Below are positions 33,546 to 43,800 of a DNA stretch of 49,829 bases, piece by piece; the stretch's first letter is position 1, and every line of letters begins with the position of its first letter. The DNA is from an uncultured Marvinbryantia sp. (lineage in GTDB: Bacteria; Bacillota; Clostridia; Lachnospirales; Lachnospiraceae), in assembly GCA_947630735.1 (NCBI GenBank), contig CANRIR010000012.1:1-49829 (forward strand), given 5' to 3'. A program made the position numbers and the translations under genes. The notes below the pieces were generated by a model. That model was not told the DNA's origin, ran no database searches, and saw nothing but the letters and a program-made list of their open reading frames with translations.

Positions 33546-35288
33546 TTACTCCATGCTCTCCGCCATGCGGTACAGTCTGCTGTACGCGCCGCCCTTTCGC
33601 AGCAGCTCCTCGTGGGTGCCCTGCTCCTCGATGCCGCGCTCCGTCATTACCAGGATCTTCTGGGCGTTGCGGATGGTCGTCAGGCGGTGGGCGATCACAA
33701 AGGTGGTGCGCCCCTTCGCCAGCGCCTCCAGAGACTCCTGGATGATCTTTTCGCTCTCGTTGTCCAGGGCGGAGGTGGCCTCGTCGAAGATGAGGATGGG
33801 CGGGTTCTTTAAGAACACCCGCGCGATGGAGAGCCGCTGCTTCTGCCCGCCGGAGAGTTTTACGCCCCGCTGGCCGATGTAGGTGTCATATCCGTCCGGG
33901 AGCTGGCAGATGAACTCGTGGGCGTTGGCCAGCTTCGCCGCCGCCACAACTTCCTCGTCGCTCGCGCCGGGCCGCCCGTAACGGATGTTTTCCATAATGT
34001 TTTCCGCAAACAGATAGACGTCCTGCTGCACGATGCCGATGTGGTCGCGCAGGCTCTTCAGCCGGATGCTGCGGATGTCCCGGCCGTCCAGCAGGATCCG
34101 TCCGCCGTCCACATCGTAAAACCGCGGGATGAGGCTGCACAGGGTGGTCTTGCCCCCGCCGGAGCTCCCCGCGATGGCGATGTACTCGCCCGCCCGCACC
34201 TTCAGGCTGATGTGGCTTAAGACCGTCTCCAGATTTTCCTCGTAGCGGAAGGACACGTCGTCGAAAATGATCTCGCCCTTCACGTCGGTCAGCTCCACCG
34301 CGTCCGGCGCGTCCGCAATGTCCGGCTCTACCGCCAGGATCTCCAGGAAGCGCTCGTACCCGGTGTAGCCGTTCTGGAACTGCTCGGTAAAGTTGACCAG
34401 CTTCTTGATCGGCTCCGTGAAATTGTTCACATACAGCAAAAACGTGATGAGATCCGTGGCGGACAGGCTTCCCTTTGTGATCATCAGAGCGCCCGCCGCC
34501 ACCACGCCCACCGTCACGAGGGTGGTCAAAGCCCCCAGGCCAGAATTGTACGCGCCCATGTAGCGGTAGCTGACGCGCTTGCTGTCCACAAAGCGCTGGT
34601 TGCCTTTTCCGAACTTCTCCATCTCCACGTCCTCGTTGGCAAAGGATTTTACCACGCGGATGCCGGAGAGGCTGTCCTCGATCTGGCTGTTGATGTCCGC
34701 GATGCGCGCGCGGTTTTCCTTGAACGCCCGCTTCATCCTGCGGTTCAGCACAAACGCGTAGGCCAGCATGAAGGGCACAAAGGCAAACATCACGAGGGCG
34801 AGCACCGGGTGGATGCCGAGCAGGATGGCAAAAGATCCCACAAATTTCATCAGGGAGATGAGTATGTCCTCCGGCCCGTGGTGCAGCAGCTCGCTGATGT
34901 CGAACAGGTCGCTGGTGATGCGCGACAGGAGCTGCCCCACTTTCTGGTTGTCGAAAAACGTGAAGGACAGCTTCTGATAGTGGCTGAAGATCTCATTGCG
35001 CATGTCGCGCTCGATGCTGGCCCCCATGATATGCCCATAGTAGCCGATGTAGAAATTGCAGAAACACTCCAGAAGCACCAGCGCCAGCATCAGCAGCGCC
35101 AGCCTCGCCACGGCGGGCGCTACCTCCCCCGCCGGCCGGAAGATCACATTTCCCGTGATATAACGCACGATCAGGGGGATGACGAGTGTGACGCCAGCCC
35201 CCAGGATCGCAAAGAACATATCTGACAGAAAAAGTCCCAGATACGGTTTATAATATCCGACCAGTTTTCTCCATTTCTGTTGGACCAT
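33546..35288 (-). CDS. ABC-type exporter, fused membrane and ATPase domains
   Basis: A 580-residue half-transporter of the MsbA/LmrA type. Six membrane segments occupy about residues 15-300, followed by an ATPase domain: Walker A AGSSGGGKTTLCS, Q-loop GIVQQDVYLF, signature LSGGQKQRLS, Walker B ILIFDEATSALD and switch IAHRLTT. It probably works as a homodimer and exports lipids, peptides or drugs; the substrate is not readable. It starts seven bases after the glmM stop codon. Confidence 0.94.
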   Translation of the reverse strand: MVQQKWRKLVGYYKPYLGLFLSDMFFAILGAGVTLVIPLIVRYITGNVIFRPAGEVAPAVARLALLMLALVLLECFCNFYIGYYGHIMGASIERDMRNEIFSHYQKLSFTFFDNQKVGQLLSRITSDLFDISELLHHGPEDILISLMKFVGSFAILLGIHPVLALVMFAFVPFMLAYAFVLNRRMKRAFKENRARIADINSQIEDSLSGIRVVKSFANEDVEMEKFGKGNQRFVDSKRVSYRYMGAYNSGLGALTTLVTVGVVAAGALMITKGSLSATDLITFLLYVNNFTEPIKKLVNFTEQFQNGYTGYERFLEILAVEPDIADAPDAVELTDVKGEIIFDDVSFRYEENLETVLSHISLKVRAGEYIAIAGSSGGGKTTLCSLIPRFYDVDGGRILLDGRDIRSIRLKSLRDHIGIVQQDVYLFAENIMENIRYGRPGASDEEVVAAAKLANAHEFICQLPDGYDTYIGQRGVKLSGGQKQRLSIARVFLKNPPILIFDEATSALDNESEKIIQESLEALAKGRTTFVIAHRLTTIRNAQKILVMTERGIEEQGTHEELLRKGGAYSRLYRMAESME

Positions 35289-35295
35289 TTTTCCC

Positions 35296-36642
35296 CTACT
35301 CCACTGCCAGGCCCTGCCTTGTCAGCACGTCGATCACCTGGTTCACATATCTCTCGCACAGGGACTGCTCCGCCGCTTCCACCATCACGCGCAGGACCGG
35401 CTCCGTGCCGCTCTCGCGCACCAGGATCCTGCCCTCGTCGCCCAAAGCCACCTCGATGGTGTTGATGGTCTCCACCACGGCGTCGTTCTCCCGCGCCTCC
35501 TGCTTGTCGGCCACGCGCACATTCTTTAAGAGCTGCGGATAGATCTTCACATCCGCGGTCAGGGTGGCCAGGGTCATCTTTTTCTCCGTCAGCACTTCCA
35601 TGATCATCAGGGAGGTCAGGATGCCGTCCCCGGTGGTGGCGTGCTTGCTGAAGATGATGTGGCCGGACTGTTCGCCGCCCAGGCAGTGGCCGTTCTTCAT
35701 CATATTCTCATAGACGTATTTGTCTCCCACGGCGGTCTTTTCATAACGGATGTCCGCGCGGTCGAAGGCTTTGTAGAGCCCCAGGTTGGACATGACCGTG
35801 GTCACCACGGTGTCGTTTTTCAGCCTGCCGTTCTCTTTCAGATATCTTCCGCACACGTAGAGGATGAGGTCGCCGTTTACCACGTTTCCGTTCTCGTCCA
35901 CCGCGATGCAGCGGTCCGCGTCCCCGTCGAAGGCGAAGCCCACGTCCAGCTTTTTCTCCCGCACCAGCTCCTGCAGGGCCTCGATGTGGGTGGAGCCGCA
36001 GCCGCGGTTGATGTTGGTGCCGTCCGGGTCGTTGTGGATGACATAGGTCTTTGCCCCCAGCGCGTCGAAGACGCTCTTCGCGATGGAGGACGCGCTGCCG
36101 TTGGCGCAGTCCAGGCCGATGCGGTATTTTTTAAAGGACCGGGTGGCCAGGGAGATCAGGTAGCCGATGTAGCGGTTCCTGCCCGCCACATAGTCGATGG
36201 TGCGGCCGATGGCCTCCCGCGTCGCCAGCGGGATCTCCTCCATCTCGCCGTCGATATATTTCTCGATCATCTCCTCCACGCCGGCGTCCATCTTGTGCCC
36301 GCTGCGGTTGATCAGCTTGATGCCGTTGTCGTAAAACGGATTGTGGCTGGCGGAGATCATGATGCCGCAGTCAAACTCCTCGGTGCGCACCACGTAGGAC
36401 ACGCTGGGCGTGGTGGTGACATGGAGCAGATAGGCGTCCGCCCCGGACGCCGTAAGCCCCGCCACCAGCGAGTACTCAAACATATAGCTGCTTCTTCTGG
36501 TGTCCTTTCCGATGACGATGTTCGCCTTGTGCTCCCTGCCGAAATACCAGCCCAGGAACCTTCCCACCTTGTAAGCATGCTCCACGGTCAGCTTAATGTT
36601 TGCCTCACCGCGGAACCCGTCCGTTCCGAAATATTTTCCCAT
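35296..36642 (-). CDS. glmM: Phosphoglucosamine mutase
   Basis: A 448-residue alpha-D-phosphohexomutase turning glucosamine-6-phosphate into glucosamine-1-phosphate for peptidoglycan precursors. Four family signatures are seen: YFGTDGFRGEAN, the phosphoserine loop MISASHNPFYDNGIKL, the metal site AFDGDADRC and the phosphate-binding RESGTEPVLRVM. Length is as expected. The ATG is preceded by CAGGAGAG. Upstream lie efp and a GC hairpin that may separate the transcripts. Confidence 0.95.
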   Translation of the reverse strand: MGKYFGTDGFRGEANIKLTVEHAYKVGRFLGWYFGREHKANIVIGKDTRRSSYMFEYSLVAGLTASGADAYLLHVTTTPSVSYVVRTEEFDCGIMISASHNPFYDNGIKLINRSGHKMDAGVEEMIEKYIDGEMEEIPLATREAIGRTIDYVAGRNRYIGYLISLATRSFKKYRIGLDCANGSASSIAKSVFDALGAKTYVIHNDPDGTNINRGCGSTHIEALQELVREKKLDVGFAFDGDADRCIAVDENGNVVNGDLILYVCGRYLKENGRLKNDTVVTTVMSNLGLYKAFDRADIRYEKTAVGDKYVYENMMKNGHCLGGEQSGHIIFSKHATTGDGILTSLMIMEVLTEKKMTLATLTADVKIYPQLLKNVRVADKQEARENDAVVETINTIEVALGDEGRILVRESGTEPVLRVMVEAAEQSLCERYVNQVIDVLTRQGLAVE

Positions 36643-36680
36643 ATAGAACTCTCCTGTTTTATGGTCTTTGATATGAAACA

Positions 36681-36699
36681 GCCCCTCCGCAAGAGGGGC
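36681..36699 (-). terminator. Hairpin between efp and glmM
   Basis: GCCCCTC and GAGGGGC form a 7-bp stem with a 5-nt loop between the efp stop and the glmM start, followed on the minus strand by only a short TGTTTC. It may be a weak terminator or a leader structure of glmM. Confidence 0.45.
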
Positions 36700-36761
36700 C
36701 TGCTAAAACAGCGTGCCGGCCGCGGCGCGGCCAAAACCGCTTCCCGGCCGGATGGCAGCCG

Positions 36762-37319
36762 TTACACTCTGGACAGATATTCTCCGGTGCGCGTATCGAT
36801 CTTGATCTTGTCGCCCTGGTTCACAAACAGCGGCACATAGACGGTAGCGCCTGTCTCCACCACGGCGGGCTTGTTTGCGCCCTGCGCGGTGTCGCCCTTG
36901 AAGCCCGGCTCGGTGTCTGTGATCTCCAGCTCCACAAACAGGGGCGGTTCTACGGCGAACACATTGCCGTTGTAGGAACATACCTTTACCATCTCATTTT
37001 CCTTTACAAATTTCAGGGCGTCGCCGATATCGTCCTGGCTCAGCGCGATCTGGTCGTAGCTCTCCACGTTCATAAAGTGGAACAGGTCGCCGTCCGCGTA
37101 CAGATACTGCATATCCACGCGCTCGATGCGCGCCTGCGGGAATTTTTCCGTCGGGCGGAAGGTTTTCTCCACCACGCCGCCGTTGATGATGTTTTTCAGT
37201 TTGGTCCGCACGAACGCCGCGCCCTTGCCCGGTTTTACATGCTGGAATTCCAGGATCTGGTACACATTTCCCTCAATTTCCAATGTTACGCCGTTTCTAA
37301 AATCTCCTGCTGATATCAT
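36762..37319 (-). CDS. efp: Elongation factor P
   Basis: A 185-residue EF-P, the tRNA-shaped factor that rescues ribosomes stalled at consecutive prolines. Three beta-barrel domains fit the length. The modifiable lysine is in [17 protein letters not shown] (Lys about 32), and the C-terminal signature [17 protein letters not shown] is intact. It has its own promoter. The neighbour upstream encodes a Pro-peptide-type peptidase, an order often seen in Firmicutes. Confidence 0.96.
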   Translation of the reverse strand: MISAGDFRNGVTLEIEGNVYQILEFQHVKPGKGAAFVRTKLKNIINGGVVEKTFRPTEKFPQARIERVDMQYLYADGDLFHFMNVESYDQIALSQDDIGDALKFVKENEMVKVCSYNGNVFAVEPPLFVELEITDTEPGFKGDTAQGANKPAVVETGATVYVPLFVNQGDKIKIDTRTGEYLSRV

Positions 37320-37387
37320 GTGAATTTTCCTCCTTCGATTATCGGGTAGGGAACCCGGTCGTTCCAGAGATTCCCATAGTTGAAAAT

Positions 37388-37416
37388 ATTGTATAATAAA
37401 ACGGAATGTATTTCAA
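37388..37416 (-). promoter_or_regulatory. Promoter of efp
   Basis: On the minus strand TTGAAA (37416-37411) and TACAAT (37393-37388) are separated by 17 bp, giving a leader of about 60 nt. Confidence 0.65.
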
Positions 37417-37443
37417 GGATTTCTTGCAAAGAATCGGCAAAGT

Positions 37444-37463
37444 TTTTCCGGACAGCCGGAAAA
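37444..37463 (-). terminator. Hairpin after the M24 peptidase gene
   Basis: An 8-bp perfect stem TTTTCCGG / CCGGAAAA with loop CTGT starts five bases after the peptidase stop codon. No U-run follows, so its role as a terminator is uncertain. Confidence 0.4.
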
Positions 37464-37468
37464 GATCA

Positions 37469-38536
37469 TCACAGCTCGATCAGGTTTTTGTCGGAAGACG
37501 TCAGGTTGCGGCAGCCGTCCTCCGTGACGACCACCATATCCTCGATGCGCACGCCGCCGAATCCCGGCAGGTAAATGCCCGGCTCCACGGTCTGGATCAC
37601 GCCCGGCTGCAGCACCGTCTCGCAGAGCCTGGAAAGGCGCGGCTCCTCGTGGATGTAGAGGCCCACGCTGTGCCCCAGGCCGTGCCCGAAGCAGTCCCCG
37701 TACCCCGCCTTCGCAATGATGTCGCGCGATACTTTATCCACGTCGCAGCCCCGCACGCCGCTTCTTACGGCCGCCAGTCCCGCCAGCTGGGCTTTCAGCA
37801 CGATCTCGTAGATCTCTTTTTGCTTTTCGCTTGCCTTCCCCACCACCACGGTGCGGGTCATGTCGGAGCAGTAGCCGTTGTACACACAGCCGAAGTCCAT
37901 GGTCACAAAGTCGCCCGGCTCGATCTTTTTTGCGGAGGGCATGGCGTGCGGCATGGAGGAATTTACGCCGGAGGCCACGATGGTCTCAAAGCTCAGATTC
38001 TCCGCGCCGTGCGTCTTCATAAAGTATTCCAGCTCGGCCGCCGCCTCCAGCTCCGTCATGCCGGGGCGCAGCACGTCCAGCATGTGGGTAAAGGCCAGGT
38101 CGCCGATGGCCTCCGCCTGTGCCAGGTACGCGATCTCCTGCTCCGTCTTCACGCAGCGCAGAAGATCCAGGCGGTCTCCCAGCTCCGTCTTCAGCCTGCC
38201 GCCGCACTCCTTCTGAAGCTTGCGGTAATCCGCGTACAGAAGATACTGGTCCTCAAACCCCACGTTCTCGGCGCCGTCCGCCTCCATGAGGCTGTTTAAA
38301 AGCTGCCCGTAGGTCTGCGCCGGCGCAAGCTCGATCACTTCAAAATCCGGCGCTTCCGCGCGGGCCATCTCCGTGTAGCGGGAATCCGTGGCCAGCACGC
38401 GCCTTGTTTTTGTGAGATACAGGTAGCCGGTTGCACCGCGGAACCCGCTCAGATAGCGCATGTTCGCGCCGTCCGACACCAGGATGGCGTCCGCTTTTGT
38501 CTCCTCCATTACAAGATCCGCTTTTTTATAAAACAT
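37469..38536 (-). CDS. M24 family Xaa-Pro peptidase
   Basis: A 355-residue aminopeptidase P-like enzyme, cytoplasmic, with a creatinase-like N-terminal domain (DAILVSDGANMRYLSGF) and a pita-bread catalytic domain. Two-metal ligands are visible in TMDFGCVYNGYCSDMTRTVV (both Asp), FGHGLGHSVGLYIHEEP (His), TVEPGIYLPG (Glu) and GGVRIEDMVVV (Glu). It removes N-terminal residues before proline. The start overlaps aroK by 11 bp. Placed between aroK and efp. Confidence 0.93.
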   Translation of the reverse strand: MFYKKADLVMEETKADAILVSDGANMRYLSGFRGATGYLYLTKTRRVLATDSRYTEMARAEAPDFEVIELAPAQTYGQLLNSLMEADGAENVGFEDQYLLYADYRKLQKECGGRLKTELGDRLDLLRCVKTEQEIAYLAQAEAIGDLAFTHMLDVLRPGMTELEAAAELEYFMKTHGAENLSFETIVASGVNSSMPHAMPSAKKIEPGDFVTMDFGCVYNGYCSDMTRTVVVGKASEKQKEIYEIVLKAQLAGLAAVRSGVRGCDVDKVSRDIIAKAGYGDCFGHGLGHSVGLYIHEEPRLSRLCETVLQPGVIQTVEPGIYLPGFGGVRIEDMVVVTEDGCRNLTSSDKNLIEL

Positions 38537-39032
38537 ACGTCTTCATCTCCTCTATGATCTCTTTTCGGTCTCTTTTGTCCGTGCAGATCCGAACGTCGGC
38601 CGCCTCCTCGTAGACGGCGCGCCGCGCCCGCATCAGCTCCGCGATCCTGCCTCTTAAATCGCCGCCCTGCAGCTTCGGGCGCGCGGTGTCGCCGCGCAGC
38701 CTCGCCTCGAGGGTGTCGATGGTGGCCTCCAGGTACGCCACCGTGCCCAGTTTTTTCAGGAGCTCCCGGTTTTCTTCCCGCACGGGCAGGCCGCCGCCCA
38801 CGGCGACGATCATCCCCTGCGGCCGCTCTAAAAGCTGCCGCAGCGCCTGCGTCTCCAGATCGCGAAAGTAGGGCTCGCCGCTCTCGGCAAAGATCGCGCT
38901 GATCTTTTTCTGCTGCTGCTCCTCGATCATGTCGTCCGTGTCCAGAAACGGGATGGACAGCTCTTTCGCCAGCGCACGCCCCAGCGTCGTCTTCCCGGCT
39001 CCCATAAAGCCGATCAGGATCAGGTTCTTCAT
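38526..39032 (-). CDS. aroK: Shikimate kinase
   Basis: A 168-residue P-loop kinase that phosphorylates shikimate in the route to chorismate. It shows LIGFMGAGKTTLGRALAKEL, the shikimate-binding FLDTDDMIEEQ, GEPYFRDLE and the GGGLPVREENRELL segment. The lid region around RLRGDTARPKL is present. Its ATG overlaps the yqeG-type gene stop (ATGA). Isolated from other aro genes. Confidence 0.93.
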   Translation of the reverse strand: MKNLILIGFMGAGKTTLGRALAKELSIPFLDTDDMIEEQQQKKISAIFAESGEPYFRDLETQALRQLLERPQGMIVAVGGGLPVREENRELLKKLGTVAYLEATIDTLEARLRGDTARPKLQGGDLRGRIAELMRARRAVYEEAADVRICTDKRDRKEIIEEMKTYVL

Positions 39033-39544
39033 AGGCCGCTCCTCTTTTCTCTCTGATAAAAATACAGTACAATTCTTTCCAGATAGCGCTTCAGCACGAT
39101 CTGGATCTCCTCTTTCGGATGGATGGGCTTTACCAGAATGCTCCGAATGCCGGCGCGGCGCGCCCCGTACACATCCGTGAACAGCTGGTCCCCCACAAAC
39201 AGGGTGTCCGCCCGCGAGGTGCCCATGCGCCGCATGGCTTCCCGGTATCCCCCGCGGGAGGGCTTGTGGGCGTTCTCGATGAAATACGCCCCCACCTCGT
39301 CCGCGAAGGGCTTTACGCGCGGAAGCTGGTTGTTGGAGATGAGGCAGCAGCAGAACCCGATGGCGCGCAGGCGCGCAAAGAGCGCCTTCGACCGCGCGTC
39401 CGCCGGGGCCCCGTGCGGCACCAGGGTGTTGTCGATGTCGAACAGCACGCCCCGATAGCCCCGCTCATACCATGCCTGAAAATCGATCCCGTAGGCGGAA
39501 TCCAGATATTCGTCCGGATAGAATCTCTCCAGTATCACTCGCAA
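39029..39544 (-). CDS. YqeG family HAD phosphatase
   Basis: A 171-residue HAD IIIA-type phosphatase of the YqeG family. Catalytic motif I is VLFDIDNTLVPHG (D-x-D-x-T/N-T), motif II is in CCLISNN, and the C-terminal part has PSRGGYREAMRRMG and FVGDQLFTDVYGARRAG (motif IV). A close family use is dephosphorylation of phosphatidylglycerophosphate (Pgp-type), but the bacterial YqeG substrate is unproven. Starts 10 bp after the aminotransferase gene ends. Confidence 0.92.
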   Translation of the reverse strand: MRVILERFYPDEYLDSAYGIDFQAWYERGYRGVLFDIDNTLVPHGAPADARSKALFARLRAIGFCCCLISNNQLPRVKPFADEVGAYFIENAHKPSRGGYREAMRRMGTSRADTLFVGDQLFTDVYGARRAGIRSILVKPIHPKEEIQIVLKRYLERIVLYFYQREKRSGL

Positions 39545-39554
39545 AACCTGCTTT

Positions 39555-40775
39555 CTAGATCGTCTGCCGGTATCTGCTCAAAAACAGTTCCAGCTTGTTC
39601 ATCGTCTCCTCCAGCACCTCGCGCCGGGGCAGATACACCACGCGGAAATGATCCGGGTTCGGCCAGTTGAAGGCCGTGCCGTGGCCTATGAGCACCTTCT
39701 GCTGCCGCAGAAAATCCAGGGCGAACTGCTCGTCGTTCGTGATGTGGAAGCGCTCCACGTCCAGCTTCGGGAAAATGTAGAACGCCGCCTTCGGCTTGAC
39801 CGCCGAGACGCCCGGAATGTTGTTCAGGGCTTTGTAGATGAACTCTCTCTGCTCGTACAACCTGCCGCCCGGAACCAGGAGCTCCTGGGAGCTCTGATAG
39901 CCGCCCAGGGCCGTCTGCACGATGGACTGCGCCGGCACGTTGGAACACAGGCGCATGTTGGACAGCATATTGATGCCCTCCAGGTAGCCCTTCGCCCCGG
40001 ACTTGTCGCCGGAGAAGCACATCCAGCCCACGCGGTAGCCCGCGATGCGGTGGGACTTGGAGAGGCCGTTCATGGTCACGCAGAACAGATCCGGGCAGAG
40101 GGCGGCGATGGAGACGTGCTCCTCCCCGTCCATGACCAGGCGGTCGTAGATCTCATCCGAGAAGATGATCAGCCCGTGCTCCCTGGCCACCTGCGCGATC
40201 TCCAGGAGCACATCCTTCGCGTACAGCGCGCCCGTGGGGTTGTTGGGGTTGATGACGACGATGCCCTTGGTGCGGTCCGTCACTTTGCTGCGGATATCCG
40301 CAACGTCCGGGTACCAGTCCGCCTGTTCGTCGCACATATAGTGCACGGCCTTTCCTCCCGACAGGGTGATGGCCCCGGTCCACAGGGGGTAGTCCGGCGC
40401 GGGCACCAGGATCTCATCGCCGTTGTTGAGAAGCCCCTGCATGGACATCACGATCATCTCGCTGACCCCGTTGCCCAGGTAGATGTCGTTCATTCCCACG
40501 TTGGGGATATGCTTCAGCTGGCAGTACTGCATGATGGCTTTGCGCGCGGAGAACAGCCCGCGGGAATCCGAGTAGCCCTGAGTGCTCGTCAGGTTCGCCA
40601 TCATGTCCTTTACCACCTCGTCCGGCGCGCGGAACCCGAAGGGCGCCGGGTTGCCGATATTCAGCTTCAGGATGGTCTCGCCGTTCTCCTCCATCCGGTT
40701 GGCCTCGTCTAACACCGGGCCGCGGATGTCGTAGCAGACGTCGTCCAGTTTTGTGGATTTTTCAAATTTTCTCAT
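39555..40775 (-). CDS. alaA: Alanine-type aminotransferase (AlaA-like)
   Basis: A 406-residue class I PLP aminotransferase very similar to the E. coli glutamate-pyruvate aminotransferase AlaA: EKSTKLDDVCYDIRGPVLDE, LKLNIGNPAPFGF, GYSDSRGLFSARKAIMQY, YLGNGVSEMI, PAPDYPLWTGAI, VINPNNPTGALY and FNWPNPDHFRVV. The PLP lysine is in NGLSKSHRIAGYR. It likely makes alanine from pyruvate and glutamate. The gene has its own promoter, whose -35 box sits in the last codons of polC. Confidence 0.9.
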   Translation of the reverse strand: MRKFEKSTKLDDVCYDIRGPVLDEANRMEENGETILKLNIGNPAPFGFRAPDEVVKDMMANLTSTQGYSDSRGLFSARKAIMQYCQLKHIPNVGMNDIYLGNGVSEMIVMSMQGLLNNGDEILVPAPDYPLWTGAITLSGGKAVHYMCDEQADWYPDVADIRSKVTDRTKGIVVINPNNPTGALYAKDVLLEIAQVAREHGLIIFSDEIYDRLVMDGEEHVSIAALCPDLFCVTMNGLSKSHRIAGYRVGWMCFSGDKSGAKGYLEGINMLSNMRLCSNVPAQSIVQTALGGYQSSQELLVPGGRLYEQREFIYKALNNIPGVSAVKPKAAFYIFPKLDVERFHITNDEQFALDFLRQQKVLIGHGTAFNWPNPDHFRVVYLPRREVLEETMNKLELFLSRYRQTI

Positions 40776-40808
40776 ATCCGTTCCTCTTTTCCTGTATCTT
40801 ATCCTCGT

Positions 40809-40837
40809 AGTATAACACCTTCTGCGTCAGAAATCAA
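40809..40837 (-). promoter_or_regulatory. Promoter of the alaA-like gene, overlapping the polC end
   Basis: On the minus strand TTGATT (40837-40832) lies in the Phe-Asp-Phe codons and stop of polC, and TATACT (40814-40809) follows after 17 bp. Confidence 0.6.
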
Positions 40838-43800
40838 ACAGAGACAGCTGATTGGACTCCGGAAGATCCCCCAGAAGTCCCAGATCCGCCATGGTGTCGA
40901 TGACGCTCTTGGTAACCTTTGTGCGCTCCCAGAAATCGTCCTTGGACAAAAACGGCCCGTCTTTGACCGCCTCCACCACGGCTTCCGCCGCCTTTTCCCC
41001 CAGCCCGTCTATGGTGCTTAGGGAGGGCATCAGTCTGCCGTCCACGATCTGGAAGCGGTTCGCTTTGGCTTTGGAGATGTCGATGGGCACAAACTCGAAG
41101 CCCCGGGCGTACATCTCCTGCACGCTTTTCATGTCCTTGTAGGTGTCCTGCTCCTTCTTGGTCAGCTGATCGTAGTTCTTTTTGTATTCGTCCATGTACA
41201 TCAGCAGGCGCTCCTTCCCCTGGCACATCAGCTCGTAGTTGAAGGCCGAGGCGCGGATGCTGAAATAGGCCGCGTAGTACGCCAGCGGGTAGTACACCTT
41301 GCAGTAGGCGATGCGGTACGCCATCATGACGTAGGCCGCCGCGTGCGCCTTGGGGAACATGTACTTGATCTTCTTGCAGGACCAGATGTACCAGTCCGGC
41401 ACACCGTGTTCTTTCATCTCCTGCTCCCACTCCGGTTTCAGGCCCTTGCCTTTGCGCACGCTCTCCATGATGGTAAAGGACTGCTCGCTGTCCAGCCCCT
41501 TCTGGATGAGATAGGTCATGATGTCGTCCCGGGTGCAGATGGCGGTGGAGATGGTGGCCTTGCCCTCCTGGATGAGGGTCTGGGCGTTCCCCAGCCACAC
41601 ATCCGTCCCGTGGGACAGCCCCGAGATGCGCACCAGGTCGGAAAAACTCTGGGGCTTCGTGTCCTGGAGCATCTGGATGACGAACTCCGTGCCGAACTCC
41701 GGGATGCCAAGGGAGCCCAACGGGCAGCCCAGGATCTCCTCCGGCGTCACGCCCAAGGCGTCCGTCTCCTGGAACAGGGACATGACGCCCTGGTCGTCCA
41801 GGGGGATATCCCTGGCATTCAGGCCCGTCAGGTCCTCCAGCATACGGATCATGGTGGGGTCATCATGCCCCAGGATGTCCAGCTTCAGCAGGTTGTGGTC
41901 GATGGAGTGATAGTCAAAATGGGTGGTGATAATGTCGGTCTCCGTGTCGTTCGCCGGGTGCTGGATGGGGGTAAAGGAATAGATCTCCTCCCCGTGGGGC
42001 AGCACGATGATGCCGCCCGGGTGCTGGCCCGTGGTCCTGCGCACGCCCACGCAGCCGTCCACAATGCGGCTGATCTCACAGTTGCGCTTGCGCTGGTTGT
42101 GCTCCTCAAAATAGCGCTTCACATAGCCGAACGCCGTCTTGTCCGCCAGGGTGCCCACCGTCCCGGCGCGGAAGGTGTGGCCCTCGCCGAAGATGACCTC
42201 CGTGTAGCGGTGGGCGTTCGCCTGGTACTCGCCGGAGAAATTCAGGTCGATGTCCGGCTCCTTGTTCCCCTTGAATCCCAGAAACGTCTCGAAGGGAATG
42301 TCGAAGCCGGCCTTGCGCAGAGGCGCGCCGCACACCGGGCAGAGACGGTCCGGCATGTCGCAGCCAGCGCGGCCCGCGAAGGCTTTTACCTCCTCGGAGT
42401 CAAAGTCATAGTAATGGCAGTCCTCGCAGTAATAGTGGGGGCTTAGGGGGTTTACCTCCGTGATGCCCGCCATGGTGGCCACGAACGAGGAGCCCACGGA
42501 TCCCCGGGAGCCCACCAGGTAGCCGTCCTCGTTGGATTTCCACACCAGCTTCTGGGCGATGATGTACATGACGGCGAACCCGTTGGAGATGATGGAGTGC
42601 AGTTCCCGCTCCAGCCGCTCCGTGACGATGGGCGGAAGCTCCTCCCCGTAGATCTCGTGCGCGCGCTTGTAGCAGATCTCGCGCAGGGTTTTGTCGGAAT
42701 CCTCGATCACGGGCGGACATTTGTCCGGGCGCACCGGGGAAATCTTCTCGCACAGATCCGCGATCTTGTTGGTATTTGTGATGACGACTTCCTCCGCCTT
42801 TTCCCTTCCCAGATAGGCGAACTCCTCCAGCATCTCCTCCGTGGTGCGCAAAAAGAGCGGCGCCTGCTGATCCGCGTCCTTAAAGCCCTTGCCCGCCATG
42901 ATGATGCGGCGGTAGATCTCGTCCTCCGGGTTTAAAAAATGCACGTCGCAGGTGGCGACCACGGGCTTGTGGAACTCCTCGCCCAGCTTCACGATCCTGC
43001 GGTTCAGCTCCTGCAGATCCTCTTTTGTGCGGACGTTCTCATGGTCCTCCCGCAGCAGAAATTCGTTGTTGCCGATGGGCTGGATCTCCAGGTAGTCGTA
43101 AAAGGAAACCAGCCTCGCCAGCTCCTGCTCCGTCTTGCCCTCCAGGACCGCCCGGAACACTTCGCCGGCCTCGCAGGCGGAACCCACGAGCAGCCCTTCC
43201 CGGTACTGGTTCAGCACGCTCTTGGGAATGCGCGGCCGCCGGGCAAAATACTGCAGATGGGAGAAGGAGACCAGGCGGTACAGGTTTACCCTGCCGGTCT
43301 CGTTTGTGGCCAGGATGATCACATGGTAGGTGGGCAGTTTCTTGATCTGCTCCTCCGAGCTCCTGCCGAGCTCGTTGGCCCCGTCGAAGTCCCGGACGCC
43401 GCGCTCCTTCAGCATGTCCATCAGTTTCAGGTAGATCCCGGCGGTGCACTCCGCGTCGTCCACCGCGCGGTGATGGTTCCCGAGGGGGACATGCAGGGTT
43501 TTGGCCAGGGTGTCCAGCTTATAGCGGCCGAGCTGCGGCAAAAGCACTCTGGCGAGCGCCACCGTGTCGGCGTAGGTAAAGGTTCGCTCGCATCCGAGCC
43601 TTCTTAGATTTTCCTCCAGAAAGCTCACGTCGAACGAGGCGTTGTGGGCCGCCAGGGCGGCGTCCCCGATGAACTCCAGAAATTTCGGCAGCACTTCCTC
43701 GATGGCGGGGGCGCTCATCACCATGCTGTCGCTGATGCCCGTCAGCTGCTCGATCCGAAACGGGATGGGCGTCTTCGGGTTGACGAACGTGGAAAAGCGG

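Noticed and set aside
31189-40775. The three aminotransferases as a 2-aminoethylphosphonate transaminase
   Set aside because: They read as HisC, a general class I enzyme and an AlaA-like enzyme, and lie far from the phosphonate genes among housekeeping genes.
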